Assembly (NCBI GenBank): GCA_902805735.1
Contig: CADCTW010000089.1
Span: 1 to 64,000 of the forward strand
DNA: 64,000 nt
Origin: an uncultured Gemmatimonadota bacterium
GTDB taxonomy: Bacteria; Gemmatimonadota; Gemmatimonadetes; Longimicrobiales; Longimicrobiaceae
Direction of reading: 5' to 3'
Positions 8,894 through 17,258 of the stretch are shown one piece after another. The notes under the pieces were generated by a model. The model had not been told where the DNA came from, made no database searches, and saw nothing but the letters and a program-made list of their open reading frames with translations. Every line of letters starts with the position of its first letter. Position 1 is the stretch's first letter. Position numbers and translations under genes: made by a program.

Positions 8894-9672
8894 GTGGGCT
8901 CTTGTGGGCGGTCGTGGGCGCCGTAGCCGGTGTGGCCGCGCTGCTGTTGGTCCGCGGCGGCATGTTCTCCGCGCGGCGGCGCGGCTCGGGCGCCGACGCG
9001 TCTCCTGTGCCGCAGGCCTGGGCGGCGAATGGGGCGGGAGATGCCGTGCGCGTGCGCCTGGCCGCAAACGACCTCGCGGTGATCCGCGAGGACCTCCAGA
9101 AGCTGCACGTCGTCCGCACCGACCTCCACCGCGTGGGCGACCTGCTGGAGCGGCTGCTGGAGGAGGTGACGGAGTTCCGGCGAACGCACCTGTCCCCGTC
9201 AGCGCCATCGGGCGGATCGGTGCGCGGCGGGTTACGGGAGCGGGACACCTCATCCTACCCCTTGTCGGTTCCCGGTGCGGCGCCGCGGCGGGATGAGCGC
9301 GATCTGCACGTGCGGCACCCGCGCGACGCCGCATTCGATCCGATCCTGCCGGGCCCCGCTCCGGTCGACCCGGTCTGGACCGCGGCGGAGCCGGCGGGGC
9401 CCCCGCCCGGCGCGGTGCACGTAGAGGCCGTCAACGACGTCGTGGTCTCCAGCGAGCGCCACCCGCCCGAGGCGTGGCTGGAGCGCACGGGAGCAGGCGC
9501 GGAGGTGTGGCTGAACCCGCGGGTGACGCTCACCGACCCGGCGCTGCAGCGGTGGAGCACCTTTTTCGAGTGGGAGCGGCGGGCGCCCGGCGCCCGCTAC
9601 CAGGCCACACGGCCGGCGGTGGTGTCGCCGTCCGGCAGCGTGGTGAGCAAGGGCGCGGCGAGGCCGGTATGA
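8890..9672 (+). CDS. membrane-anchored coiled-coil protein of the cluster
   Basis: A 260-aa protein overlapping its neighbours by ATGA at both ends, so it is translationally coupled. One N-terminal transmembrane helix (LLWAVVGAVAGVAALLLV) is followed by a basic stop-transfer ARRRG. An amphipathic, Leu-rich stretch at about 58-95 (AVIREDLQKLHVVRTDLHRV) is probably coiled coil. The remainder is Pro/Arg-rich and likely disordered, with a short C-terminal region containing WSTFFEWERR. No family is recognised. The position between the actin-like protein and the MotA-like channel suggests an adaptor at the inner membrane, possibly paired by coiled coil with the MotA-like tail. That is inference only. 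Confidence 0.6.
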   Translation: MSGLLWAVVGAVAGVAALLLVRGGMFSARRRGSGADASPVPQAWAANGAGDAVRVRLAANDLAVIREDLQKLHVVRTDLHRVGDLLERLLEEVTEFRRTHLSPSAPSGGSVRGGLRERDTSSYPLSVPGAAPRRDERDLHVRHPRDAAFDPILPGPAPVDPVWTAAEPAGPPPGAVHVEAVNDVVVSSERHPPEAWLERTGAGAEVWLNPRVTLTDPALQRWSTFFEWERRAPGARYQATRPAVVSPSGSVVSKGAARPV

Positions 9673-11444
9673 GCGAGACCATGTCCGCGCCGGAAACCGC
9701 CCCGCCGCCCCCGGCCCCGCCGAAGACGCTGGGGCGCCTGAAGCTCCCCCCGCGAGGGAGCCAGTCGGCCTACGTCTACGAATGGCTGGGGGTGGTCTTC
9801 TACCTGAGCGCGACCGCGGCCCTCTTCGGGGTGCTGCTCGCGCGAGAGAACGGCTCCAAGCTGCACGCCGTGCTCCAGCTGGTGGGGTTGGGCAGGGAGC
9901 ACAACTACGCCCTCACCGCCCTGATCGGCCTCGGCTTCATGCTGGTGGCGCGCGCGTGGTGGAGCGTGCGCCAGGACCGGGCCGAGATGGCCCACGAGGA
10001 AGAAGACGTGGAGTGGGTCCACCTGCACGGCCGCGAGGGGCTGGGGCTGGTGTTCGCCCCCACGGCGCAGCGGGAGGCGCTCTTCCGCAGGGGCGCCCGC
10101 GAGTACACCGCCGAGGCGGGCGGGAGCGTGGAGACGCTGATGGACGACCGCGTCCGGCGCATCCTGGAGAAGGCGCGCGATCCATACCTGCGCGTCTCGC
10201 CCGACGAGCTGCGCGGGATCGCGGAGACGCGCACGGCCCGCTACGGCGTGTTCGCCCGCTACGCCTCGTCGCTTCTCCTCCTCCTGGCGGTGCTGGGCAC
10301 CTTCGCCGGGGTCAAGACGGCGCTCCCCGGCCTCATCGACGCCGTGTCGCATACGGGCGGGGCGCAGCCGGGCGCCGCCGACATCGCCGCGCCGCTGCGG
10401 GCGGTGGCCGACGCCTTCGGGGGCAACGCCCTGGCGCTGGTGGGCGCCATCGCGGTGGGGCTGATGGCGCAGGGGCTGGCCACCGGGCGCCGCAACCTGC
10501 TGGAGCGGCTGGAGCTGGTCTCCACCGAGTTCCTTTACGGCGGGCTGCACGGCGGCGGCTCGGTCGATCCGCTCACCGAGGCCGTCCGCGAGCTGCGCGA
10601 GACCGCGTCGTCCGTCCGCGACACGGGGCGCGCCATCGAGGGGCTGGAGTCCGGGATGAACGGGCTCTCCGAGAGCTTCTACGAGGCGTTCGAGCGGCTG
10701 AACGAGCGGCTGGTGGAGCTGACCGCGCAGCAGGACCAGGCGCTGCACGAGAGAACCGGGAGCGAGCTGCGCGAGCTGCAGCGCCGCGTGGGCACGCTCG
10801 CCGAGACGGTGGAGGGCGTCGCCCGCGCCTACCAGGGGATGGTCGACACGGTCGGGGAGCGATCCCGCGCATCGGAACAGGGGGTCGAGCTGCTGCGGCA
10901 GAGCGCCGTCGCCGTGCACGACGCGCTCCGCTCGCTGGGCGGCTACCAGGTGGGCGCCGAGCGCGCCGCCGAGGGGGTCCAGCGCACGCTCGCCGCGCTG
11001 CGCGACGGAAGCGAGTCCGTGGTCGCGCGGATGGAGGCCGTGGCCGACGCGGTGGGGCGCGCGCAGCCGGCCATCGACACCGTGGACCTGATGCTGCAGC
11101 GCGTGGCCGAGCGCGTGTCCGGCGTGGACGAGCGCGCGGCGGCCGCGTGGAGCCAGGCCGCGGAGCGTGTGGATGGCCGCCTGTCAGTCGCCGTCCAGAC
11201 ACTGCAGGCGGCCAGCGCCCGCGCCGCCGTGCCCAGCCACGCGGCGTACGACGGGGCACCGCGCGACCCGGAGGTGAGCGCCCTCCTGCGCCGCATCGCC
11301 GGCGCGCTGGAGGCGGAGCGCGGGCCCACGCGGGGGCAGCTCGTGGCGGCGCAGGCCGCGGGCACGCTGGCGGCCCTGGGTCTGGGATACGGGTTGTACG
11401 TGGGCGTCCCGGCCCTGCTCCCGCTCCTCGTCTTCTGGAGGTAG
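9669..11444 (+). CDS. MotA/TolQ/ExbB-like (ZorA-like) proton-channel protein with long coiled-coil tail
   Basis: 591 aa. Transmembrane segments lie at about 40-58, 78-96, 195-218 and 250-271. The third contains LGTFAGVKTAL, the conserved 'GLLGTVxG' element of the MotA/TolQ/ExbB fold. The fourth (GGNALALVGAIAVGLMAQGL) matches its partner helix. Residues about 300-530 form a long heptad-rich helix with repeated ERV/ELR/VAD units, and a fifth hydrophobic segment lies at 561-589. A long cytoplasmic tail on a MotA-type unit is the hallmark of ZorA of the Zorya defence systems, though Zorya helicases and nucleases are absent here. The gene overlaps the previous one (ATGA) and is followed 6 nt later by a MotB/OmpA-like gene. 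Together they should form an ion-driven motor or force-transducing complex (inference). Confidence 0.75.
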   Translation: MSETMSAPETAPPPPAPPKTLGRLKLPPRGSQSAYVYEWLGVVFYLSATAALFGVLLARENGSKLHAVLQLVGLGREHNYALTALIGLGFMLVARAWWSVRQDRAEMAHEEEDVEWVHLHGREGLGLVFAPTAQREALFRRGAREYTAEAGGSVETLMDDRVRRILEKARDPYLRVSPDELRGIAETRTARYGVFARYASSLLLLLAVLGTFAGVKTALPGLIDAVSHTGGAQPGAADIAAPLRAVADAFGGNALALVGAIAVGLMAQGLATGRRNLLERLELVSTEFLYGGLHGGGSVDPLTEAVRELRETASSVRDTGRAIEGLESGMNGLSESFYEAFERLNERLVELTAQQDQALHERTGSELRELQRRVGTLAETVEGVARAYQGMVDTVGERSRASEQGVELLRQSAVAVHDALRSLGGYQVGAERAAEGVQRTLAALRDGSESVVARMEAVADAVGRAQPAIDTVDLMLQRVAERVSGVDERAAAAWSQAAERVDGRLSVAVQTLQAASARAAVPSHAAYDGAPRDPEVSALLRRIAGALEAERGPTRGQLVAAQAAGTLAALGLGYGLYVGVPALLPLLVFWR

Positions 11445-11450
11445 CGGACG

Positions 11451-12113
11451 ATGCGCTACGACGTGGGAGACGATGAAGGCGACGGCGGTCCGTGGCCGGC
11501 GTTCGCCGACCTGCTGGCCGCCACCACCCTTCTCTTCCTGATCCTGTTCGCGGCGCTCGCCGTGCCCGCCATCCAGCGCGCCGGCCAGGCCGACGCCCAG
11601 GCATCCAACCTGGCGCGCATCGAACAGGTGCTCGCCGGGTCCGCCGACCGCCGCGTGAGCGTGCAGCGCGTGGGAGACTACGTGCTGGTGCGCATCGCCG
11701 AAGAGGCCACCTTCCCCCGCAACGAATACGCGCTCGCCCGGCTGAAGCCCGAGGGAAGGGCGATCCTGCACGGCTTCGGGCGCTTCCTCTCCGGGGGGCT
11801 GGTGAACGAGATCGACCAGGTGCAGGTGGTCGGCCACACCAGCAGCGAAGGGAGCGAGGAGCGCAACTGGGGGCTCAGCGCGGCGCGCGCCGCCACCGTG
11901 GCGCTCTTCCTGATCGACAGCGCCGGCGTCCCGGCCTGCCGCGTCTCCGCGGTGGGGCGCAGCCACTACTACCCGGTGCGCCCCGACCGCGCCCGCGCCG
12001 GGGCGGAGGCCGACCCCGCCGACCGCCGCATCGAGCTGGAGATCCGCCCGCAGCTCCCGGGCGACACCGTGCAGCGCCGCCGCCGCGGCGCGTGCGTGGA
12101 GAGCCGCCGGTGA
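11451..12113 (+). CDS. MotB/ZorB-like protein with OmpA-type peptidoglycan-binding domain
   Basis: A 220-aa protein. A short cytoplasmic N-terminus is followed by FADLLAATTLLFLILFAAL at about 18-36. Asp20 stands at the start of the single helix, where MotB and ZorB carry the ion-conducting Asp. A linker of about 50 residues leads to an OmpA-like domain at about 85-205: VQVVGHTSSEGSEERNWGLS, then SAARAATVALFLI, and the C-terminal ADRRIELEI. This domain binds peptidoglycan in the family. The gene lies 6 nt after the MotA-like gene, and its stop overlaps a GTG start (GTGA). Stator-like pairing with the upstream channel protein is a solid family inference; what the motor drives is unknown. Confidence 0.8.
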   Translation: MRYDVGDDEGDGGPWPAFADLLAATTLLFLILFAALAVPAIQRAGQADAQASNLARIEQVLAGSADRRVSVQRVGDYVLVRIAEEATFPRNEYALARLKPEGRAILHGFGRFLSGGLVNEIDQVQVVGHTSSEGSEERNWGLSAARAATVALFLIDSAGVPACRVSAVGRSHYYPVRPDRARAGAEADPADRRIELEIRPQLPGDTVQRRRRGACVESRR

Positions 12114-14146
12114 GCGCCGCCGCCGCCCTGCGCGGCCGCCTCGACGTCTCCGACGAGGCGCGCCGGCACCTGGCCGCCGTGGAGAGCGGCGCCAGCGGCC
12201 TCCTCGCGACGATCCGGGAACGCCTCGCCCTCCGTGACGACCCGGCGCTGGCCGCGTCCGCCGCCGACCTCGCCCGCTTCCTGGGGGGCGAGAAGAGCCC
12301 GCTGGTGCGCGCCGCCGGGCGGCGGGGCGCCGACCTGGACGCGGGCGGGATGGCCCGCAGGTCGCTCGACCACGCCTGGAACGCGGTCCGCGGGCGCGCC
12401 ACCCGCGCCGTGGAGCGCCACGCCGCGGAGCTGGAGGTGGAGCGCGTGCTGCACCGCCTCCGCCGCCGGTTCTCCGAGCGATTGCCCTGGCACCTGGCCC
12501 GCGCGCTGGAAGGGGCCGGTGTGGACGAGAGCGCGCTCGGCACCCGCGAGGCCGCGTGGCTGCAGGCCCGCCGCGCGCGGCTGGAGCGGGTGGAGGAGGA
12601 GCTTGCCCAGGCCGAGCGCCGGCTTCCCGCGCACGTGGCCGAGCCGCTGGAGGTGAAGCGCTGGCCCGGCGCCGTCTCGCCAGAGGAGCTCGCGGCGGCG
12701 GTGAAAGAGGCCGACCGGCCCACGGCGGACACGCGACCCGATGCACTGCGCACCCTCGCCGCGCGCCACCTGGAGCGCCTACGTGGAGGCGCGGGGACAG
12801 CACGCGCCTCTACGCTCGACGAGATCGCCGCCCGCGAGTCGGTCGCGCTGGTGGAGGCGGGACTCGCGCCCGTCGCCGCCGACCTGGACGCGTGGGGCGT
12901 CCTCCTCCGCCACGCGTCGCGCAACCGGGCTCCCTCCCCTGCCCCACCGCCCGCCGGGGAGCCCGGCGAGGCCGCCCCCGCATCCACCCTGTACGTGGTC
13001 CCGCTCTTCGGTCCCTACGTCCTCATCCGCATGGGCGGCGGTTGGCCGGTACAGGTGCGGGGGCGTGGGGTGCGCTGCGGCGCGCGGGCCGAGTGCGTGG
13101 CCGCCGTCCCCCCGGGTGCCGACGCGGTGACGACCGACGCCGCGGCGTGGGCGGGGCCGCTCTTCGACCTCCCCGCGGACCCCGGCGGCCACTGGCTGGA
13201 AACCGCCGCCCCGGCCGTGGTCGTCCCCTTCGCCCGCATCTCCGCCGACCGCTGGCTGGCGGAGGTGGTGGCGCGGGGCACCCTGCGGGTGGGGGCGACC
13301 CCCGCCTGGGAGCGCCTGCCGCGGCGCTCCCGTTCGTCGGTCCGCGTCCTCCCACCCGCCGGCGCCGTGGGGAGCGACTCGGTGCTCGCGGCCGGCAAGC
13401 CCCTCCGCACCGAGCACGCCTTCGGCTGGGAGACGCGGGTGGTTCCGCTCCCCCTGCGCGACCTGACGCACGGCTGGCTGCGCACCGCCTCCACCGCGGC
13501 CGGAAAGAGAGCCGTGCAGCACGAGCACGCCTTCTTCCGCGCGCTGGAGACCCGGACCACGGCCCGCTCGCCCCGCTGCCTGGGCCGGCCCGCGCGGGGA
13601 CACGGCTATCTCTATGCCCCGCCGGTGGCCCTCCCCCTCGCGTCCTCTCCCCCGCTGCACGCGTGGCGCGACCAGGATCCCGGCGCGCTCGTCGCCGCCG
13701 CCGCGCGGCTGTGGAACGAGCTGTCCGCGGCCGGGCTCGCGCTGGGCATGTACCACCCCGCCACCATCGGGTATCGCGTCGGCTCGCCCGGCGCATTGCA
13801 CGCGGTGGCGCTGGCGGCCCCCCTGGGCACGCCGCTCGGCACCCCCTACCGCGCCGCGCCGCCCGGCATCCACCCGCTCGATCGCCTGGGCCACCTTCCC
13901 CCGCATCCGGGCCACGCCACGGGAGCCCCCGCGACCCCCGAGACCGAGGCTGCCCTCTTCGTCATCTACGCCCTGGACCTGCTCGCCGACCACCCGCTGC
14001 AACACGCGCCCCGCCGCTGGACCGACTTCGTCGCCTGGCTCTCGTCCGCGCAGGGCACGTTCCGCGAGCCGGAGCTCGCCGCCAGCCTCATCCAGTCCCT
14101 CGCGGACGGACGCTCGGCCGACCTCGTGCTCCGTGCGATGAAGTAA
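12110..14146 (+). CDS. uncharacterised 678-aa protein, possible C-terminal pseudokinase fold
   Basis: The GTG start at 12110 overlaps the previous stop (GTGA), so the gene is coupled to the MotB-like gene. The N-terminal 260 residues are Arg/Ala/Glu-rich and helical. The centre contains a Pro-rich linker and STLYVVPLFGPYVLIRMGGG. The C-terminal third contains LSAAGLALGMYHPATIGYRV, GTPLGTPYRAAPPG and ETEAALFVIYALDLLADHPL in that order. These resemble, in degenerate form, the catalytic loop, activation-segment end and helix F of Ser/Thr kinases, but the HRD and DFG residues are missing. Kinase-likeness is a weak visual guess. It is the last gene of the cluster; a one-armed family A repeat begins 1 nt after its stop. 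Confidence 0.55.
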   Translation: MSAAAALRGRLDVSDEARRHLAAVESGASGLLATIRERLALRDDPALAASAADLARFLGGEKSPLVRAAGRRGADLDAGGMARRSLDHAWNAVRGRATRAVERHAAELEVERVLHRLRRRFSERLPWHLARALEGAGVDESALGTREAAWLQARRARLERVEEELAQAERRLPAHVAEPLEVKRWPGAVSPEELAAAVKEADRPTADTRPDALRTLAARHLERLRGGAGTARASTLDEIAARESVALVEAGLAPVAADLDAWGVLLRHASRNRAPSPAPPPAGEPGEAAPASTLYVVPLFGPYVLIRMGGGWPVQVRGRGVRCGARAECVAAVPPGADAVTTDAAAWAGPLFDLPADPGGHWLETAAPAVVVPFARISADRWLAEVVARGTLRVGATPAWERLPRRSRSSVRVLPPAGAVGSDSVLAAGKPLRTEHAFGWETRVVPLPLRDLTHGWLRTASTAAGKRAVQHEHAFFRALETRTTARSPRCLGRPARGHGYLYAPPVALPLASSPPLHAWRDQDPGALVAAAARLWNELSAAGLALGMYHPATIGYRVGSPGALHAVALAAPLGTPLGTPYRAAPPGIHPLDRLGHLPPHPGHATGAPATPETEAALFVIYALDLLADHPLQHAPRRWTDFVAWLSSAQGTFREPELAASLIQSLADGRSADLVLRAMK

Positions 14147-14147
14147 A

Positions 14148-14175
14148 TCTCTGTGCCTCTGTGTCTCTGTGTGAG
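14148..14175. repeat. family A repeat, right arm only
   Basis: TCTCTGTGCCTCTGTGTCTC followed by TGTGTGAG begins 1 nt after the stop at 14146. The complementary left arm is absent, so no large hairpin can form. It marks the 3' end of the cluster. Confidence 0.85.
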
Positions 14176-14240
14176 CCCCGTCTTCCAGGGGCACGCCGCT
14201 CGCGGAGCTCCCGGCGCTCCACCCCTGACCCCACGACCCC

Positions 14241-15248
14241 ATGCCCGACCTGAAGCCCCGCATCCTGCACGTGCACAACGGCGACGTGGTGCGCATCAAG
14301 CTGGAGGAGTCCGGCGTGCCCGGCGACCACGTCGTGTGGGCGGACGCGCTCCACGACGGGCCGCTTCTTCCCATCGATTCGCCGCCGGAGCGCCAGAGGG
14401 CGATGCGCGCCGCCTCCGCATCCGCAGCGGGGTGGAACGAAGCCGAGATCCTGGAGATGCTGGAGCGCTGGGACCGCGACCTGGGGAGGTGGGCGGAGTA
14501 CGACGAGGTGGTGCTGTGGCTCGAGCACGACCTGTTCGACCAGCTCCTCCTGGCGCGCCACCTCGCCTACTTCGCGGGAGCGGCACCCGCGCGCACCGTG
14601 CTCAGCCTGATCTGCGTGGGGGAGTGGCCCGGGAGGCCGGCCTTCAAGGGCCTGGGGGAGCTCTCCCCGGACGAGTTGGCGTCGCTCCTGGGCACGCGCC
14701 AGCACATCACCCCGCGCCAACTGGAGCTGGGGAGGCGCGTGTGGGACGCCCTGGCCGTCGGGGGCCCGCCTGCCGTGGAAGCGGTGGTCCGGGACGAAGA
14801 CCTCGCGCCCCTTCCCTTCATGCGCGCGGCGCTGCACCGGTTCCTGGAGGAGCTTCCGGACGTGGAGGGCGGCCTCGGCCGGACGGAGCGCGCGGCGCTG
14901 GAAGCCGTGGATGCCGGGACCAGCGATCCCGTGCAGCTCTTTCGGCGGGTGCAGGAGCGCGACGACGTGTTCTTCATCGGCGACACTTCGCTCTGGTACG
15001 CGGTGCGGATGCTGGCGGCGGGCTCCCGGCCGCTGCTCGCTCTCGCGCCCCCCGCCGGCGGACCCGCGCCGTTCGGCCGCGTCGAGCTCACGGACGCCGG
15101 CCGGGAGGTGCTCGCCGGACGCGCCGACCGGGTGCGGGAGTCCGGCATCGACCGTTGGTGGGGCGGGCTCCACCTGCGCGGGCACGCCGTCCCGTGGCGG
15201 TGGGACCGCCAGGCGCGGCGCGTGGCGGGAGCAGCCACGCAGCGGTAA
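14241..15248 (+). CDS. DUF1835 domain-containing protein
   Basis: A 335-aa protein starting MPDLKPRILHVHNGDVVRI. The opening LHVHNGD, then PGDHVVWADALHDGPL and the region VVLWLEHDLFDQLLLARHL match the DUF1835 pattern (LHVxNGD, then 'W.D.L.EGP' and 'WFG.D.FDQ'). The C-terminal half includes PLPFMRAALHRFLEELP, the usual end of the family. Its biochemical role is not known. There is no signal peptide, so it is cytoplasmic. It lies about 95 nt after the motor/filament cluster, separated by half a family A repeat, and is probably a separate unit. The following 400 bp are gene-free. Confidence 0.8.
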   Translation: MPDLKPRILHVHNGDVVRIKLEESGVPGDHVVWADALHDGPLLPIDSPPERQRAMRAASASAAGWNEAEILEMLERWDRDLGRWAEYDEVVLWLEHDLFDQLLLARHLAYFAGAAPARTVLSLICVGEWPGRPAFKGLGELSPDELASLLGTRQHITPRQLELGRRVWDALAVGGPPAVEAVVRDEDLAPLPFMRAALHRFLEELPDVEGGLGRTERAALEAVDAGTSDPVQLFRRVQERDDVFFIGDTSLWYAVRMLAAGSRPLLALAPPAGGPAPFGRVELTDAGREVLAGRADRVRESGIDRWWGGLHLRGHAVPWRWDRQARRVAGAATQR

Positions 15249-15650
15249 GCCGACAGCTTTTTTAGCGATCGCTCGGATACCAAACTCGCCGCCTTCGCCA
15301 CAGGGCCGGCGAAGGATATCCCCACCGCACCTCGCCTTCCCCCGCCCTCGATAACGGCGTCAACGGATAACGTGCGGCGCATGGCCGGCGGCACCAAACC
15401 GGCACGCCTCACCCAGGCGAGCGGCACGGGCAGACCGCCCGCGGGGGAGTGTCCCCGCGGGCGAATCCGTTCGCACGCGCAGCCGCGGAATCGCTCCTCA
15501 GAGCGCCAGACCGGCTGCGCGCCGGCGTCGAACTGTCCGTGCCGTGGCAGGAAACATGCGGTTCTCTGATGCGCAGGCCGTAGCAGACGGCGCCGGGACT
15601 CCCCCGTTGCCGCCTGGCGCGTGCGCACCCCGGGCACCCAGGAAACGCCC
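15249..15650. other. gene-free region with one strong hairpin upstream of the subtilase
   Basis: About 400 bp with no supported gene. The only structure I see is a perfect 10-bp stem, GCCCGCGGGG (15437-15446) with CCCCGCGGGC (15453-15462), and a 6-nt loop. No T-run follows it, so it is not a classic terminator. It may lie in the leader of the subtilase mRNA. The subtilase promoter must be in this stretch but I could not identify it. Confidence 0.4.
15437..15462. other. perfect 10-bp stem-loop in leader region
   Basis: GCCCGCGGGG, loop GAGTGT, CCCCGCGGGC. It lies about 190 nt upstream of the subtilase ATG. It resembles none of the dispersed repeat families in this window. It may be regulatory or simply reflect GC-rich sequence. 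Confidence 0.4.
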
Positions 15651-17132
15651 ATGACAAACCTCCGCTTCCCCCCGTTTGCCGCCTTGCTCATCGGCGGAGC
15701 CGCCACGCTGGCCGGCTGCTCGGACCAACCCGTGGCGACCGCGCCCGCGGCGCGCGCGAACGCTTCCGTCTCGGCCGCTCCGGCCACGCACCTGGTGGTA
15801 TTCCGGAACGAGCGCGCCATCCCCGAGGACTTCGCCGCGCAGGTGGCCGCGCTAGGCGGGAGCGTCGACGCGGCGTACCCCGGGGTGGGCATCGCCGCCG
15901 TCAGCGGGCTGGGAGAGCAGGGAGCCGCGGCGCTGCGCGGGCACGGCGCGGTGGCCTTCGTGGAAACGGACGCCAACGTGCCCTTCGACGCCGGCCCGCG
16001 GCGCGCCGGCCCCGAGGAAGAGATGATTCCGGACGCGGAGATCGCCACCACCGGGAGGCCGGGGCACCGCGCCGTGCTCTACCGCTGGCAGTGGAACATG
16101 CAGGCCATCAACGCCAGGCCGGCGTGGGAAGCGGGCTTCCTGGGCTCGCCGGACGTCACGGTCGCCATCCTGGACACCGGGATCGATCCCACCCTGCTGG
16201 ACTCCGAGGGCCTGGTGGACCTGGAACGCTCGCGCTCCTTCGTGGCCGAGGACGATTCCGCGCTGGCGGCTCTCTACCCCGGGCTGCACCCCATCAGCGA
16301 CCTGGACGGGCACGGGACCAACGTGGCGCTGCAGGTGTCCAGCAACGCCCGCCACTTCGCCGGCGTCACGTCGCGCAGCACGCTGATGGGGGTGAAGGTG
16401 TGCAGCGTCTACGGCTACTGCGGCTTCGGCGCCACCATGGCCGGCGTCGTGTACGCGGTGGATGCCGGGGCGGACGTGATCAACATGAGCCTGGGCGGCG
16501 GATTCCTGAAGCGTGACTGCGCCGGGTGCGTGGCCATCATCAACCGCGTGCTTCGCTACGCGGAGCGCAGCGGCGTGACCGTGGTGGTGGCCGCGGGCAA
16601 CGAGGCGATGGACCTGGACCGCAACGGCGGCTACTACAACATGTTCTGCGGCGCTCCGCACGTGGTGTGCGTCTCGGCCACGGGCGCCACCAGCATGGGG
16701 TTCCGCAACTCCGGGCCCTTCCCGGACGCCGACTCCCTGGCGCCGTATACCAATTTCGGGCGGTCGGCCATCAGCGTGGCGGCCCCGGGCGGCAGCTACA
16801 AGCTGAACCCGGACGGCTCCATCCGGAGCATGGCGCGCGTGTTCTCCGCCTGCTCGCGCACCGCCATGCACTACAACCGCCAGACGGGTGAGCTGGAGCA
16901 GACCATCTGCAGCTCGCTCCCGGACGCCAACATGCTCACGGAGTACATGGGCACCAGCCAGTCCTCGGCGCACGTGGCGGGGCTGGCGGCGTTGCTGGTG
17001 GAGCGCCACGGCCGCAACCCCGCGCGCATCCGCCAGGCCATCGAGTCGTCCGCCGACCAGCTCGGGAGCTCGGGGAACGATCCCTACTACGGCCGTGGCC
17101 GCATCAACGTGGCTCGCGCGCTCGGGCTCTGA
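15651..17132 (+). CDS. subtilisin-like serine protease (peptidase S8), lipoprotein
   Basis: A 493-aa protein starting MTNLRFPPFAALLIGGAATL, with lipobox LAGC, so it is probably a surface lipoprotein. Residues about 45-115 (ATHLVVFRNERAIPEDFAAQ onward) form an inhibitor-I9-type propeptide. The S8 catalytic triad is complete: Asp in VAILDTGID, His in DLDGHGTNVA, Ser in GTSQSSAHVAGLAALL. The oxyanion Asn is in VVVAAGNEA. Several Cys (VCSVYGYCG, KRDCAGCVA, FCGAPHVVC) suggest disulfides in the exported enzyme. It ends RGRINVARALGL, the normal S8 end. No Sec-independent features or C-terminal sorting domain are seen. A full family A palindrome starts 4 nt after the stop. Confidence 0.92.
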   Translation: MTNLRFPPFAALLIGGAATLAGCSDQPVATAPAARANASVSAAPATHLVVFRNERAIPEDFAAQVAALGGSVDAAYPGVGIAAVSGLGEQGAAALRGHGAVAFVETDANVPFDAGPRRAGPEEEMIPDAEIATTGRPGHRAVLYRWQWNMQAINARPAWEAGFLGSPDVTVAILDTGIDPTLLDSEGLVDLERSRSFVAEDDSALAALYPGLHPISDLDGHGTNVALQVSSNARHFAGVTSRSTLMGVKVCSVYGYCGFGATMAGVVYAVDAGADVINMSLGGGFLKRDCAGCVAIINRVLRYAERSGVTVVVAAGNEAMDLDRNGGYYNMFCGAPHVVCVSATGATSMGFRNSGPFPDADSLAPYTNFGRSAISVAAPGGSYKLNPDGSIRSMARVFSACSRTAMHYNRQTGELEQTICSSLPDANMLTEYMGTSQSSAHVAGLAALLVERHGRNPARIRQAIESSADQLGSSGNDPYYGRGRINVARALGL

Positions 17133-17136
17133 ATTA

Positions 17137-17202
17137 CTCACACAGAGACACAGAGGCACAGAGGAAAACCTTCTCCTCTGTGCCTCTGTGCCTCTGTGTG
17201 AG
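17137..17202. repeat. family A palindrome, full copy
   Basis: Arms CTCACACAGAGACACAGAGG and its complement ending CTGTGTGAG surround the centre AAAACCTTCT. It begins 4 nt after the subtilase stop and ends about 57 nt before the antitoxin start. Confidence 0.95.
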
Positions 17203-17258
17203 CCTAGCCGTCGCGCTCCCTCAGGTTTATACTCGACCGACCTGACCAGGAGAGGCGC

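Noticed and set aside
5411-9334. A 1307-codon open frame on the minus strand
   Set aside because: It is antisense to the tubulin-like and Hsp70-like genes, is His/Arg/Gly-rich with no recognisable domain, and the plus-strand frames have clear motifs and ribosome-binding sites. It is open only because of GC-rich third positions.
9669-12113. A complete Zorya defence system
   Set aside because: Only the ZorA/ZorB-like pair is present; no EH-domain ZorC, helicase ZorD or HNH ZorE is seen on either side.
9669-12113. Flagellar MotA/MotB or Tol-Pal genes
   Set aside because: No flagellar, TolR, TolB or Pal genes are adjacent, and the long coiled-coil tail is foreign to both.
14241-15248. DUF1835 gene as a ninth member of the motor/cytoskeleton cluster
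   Set aside because: It is about 95 nt beyond the last overlapping gene, behind a half repeat, and its family is not known to be linked with the others. Membership cannot be supported from this window.
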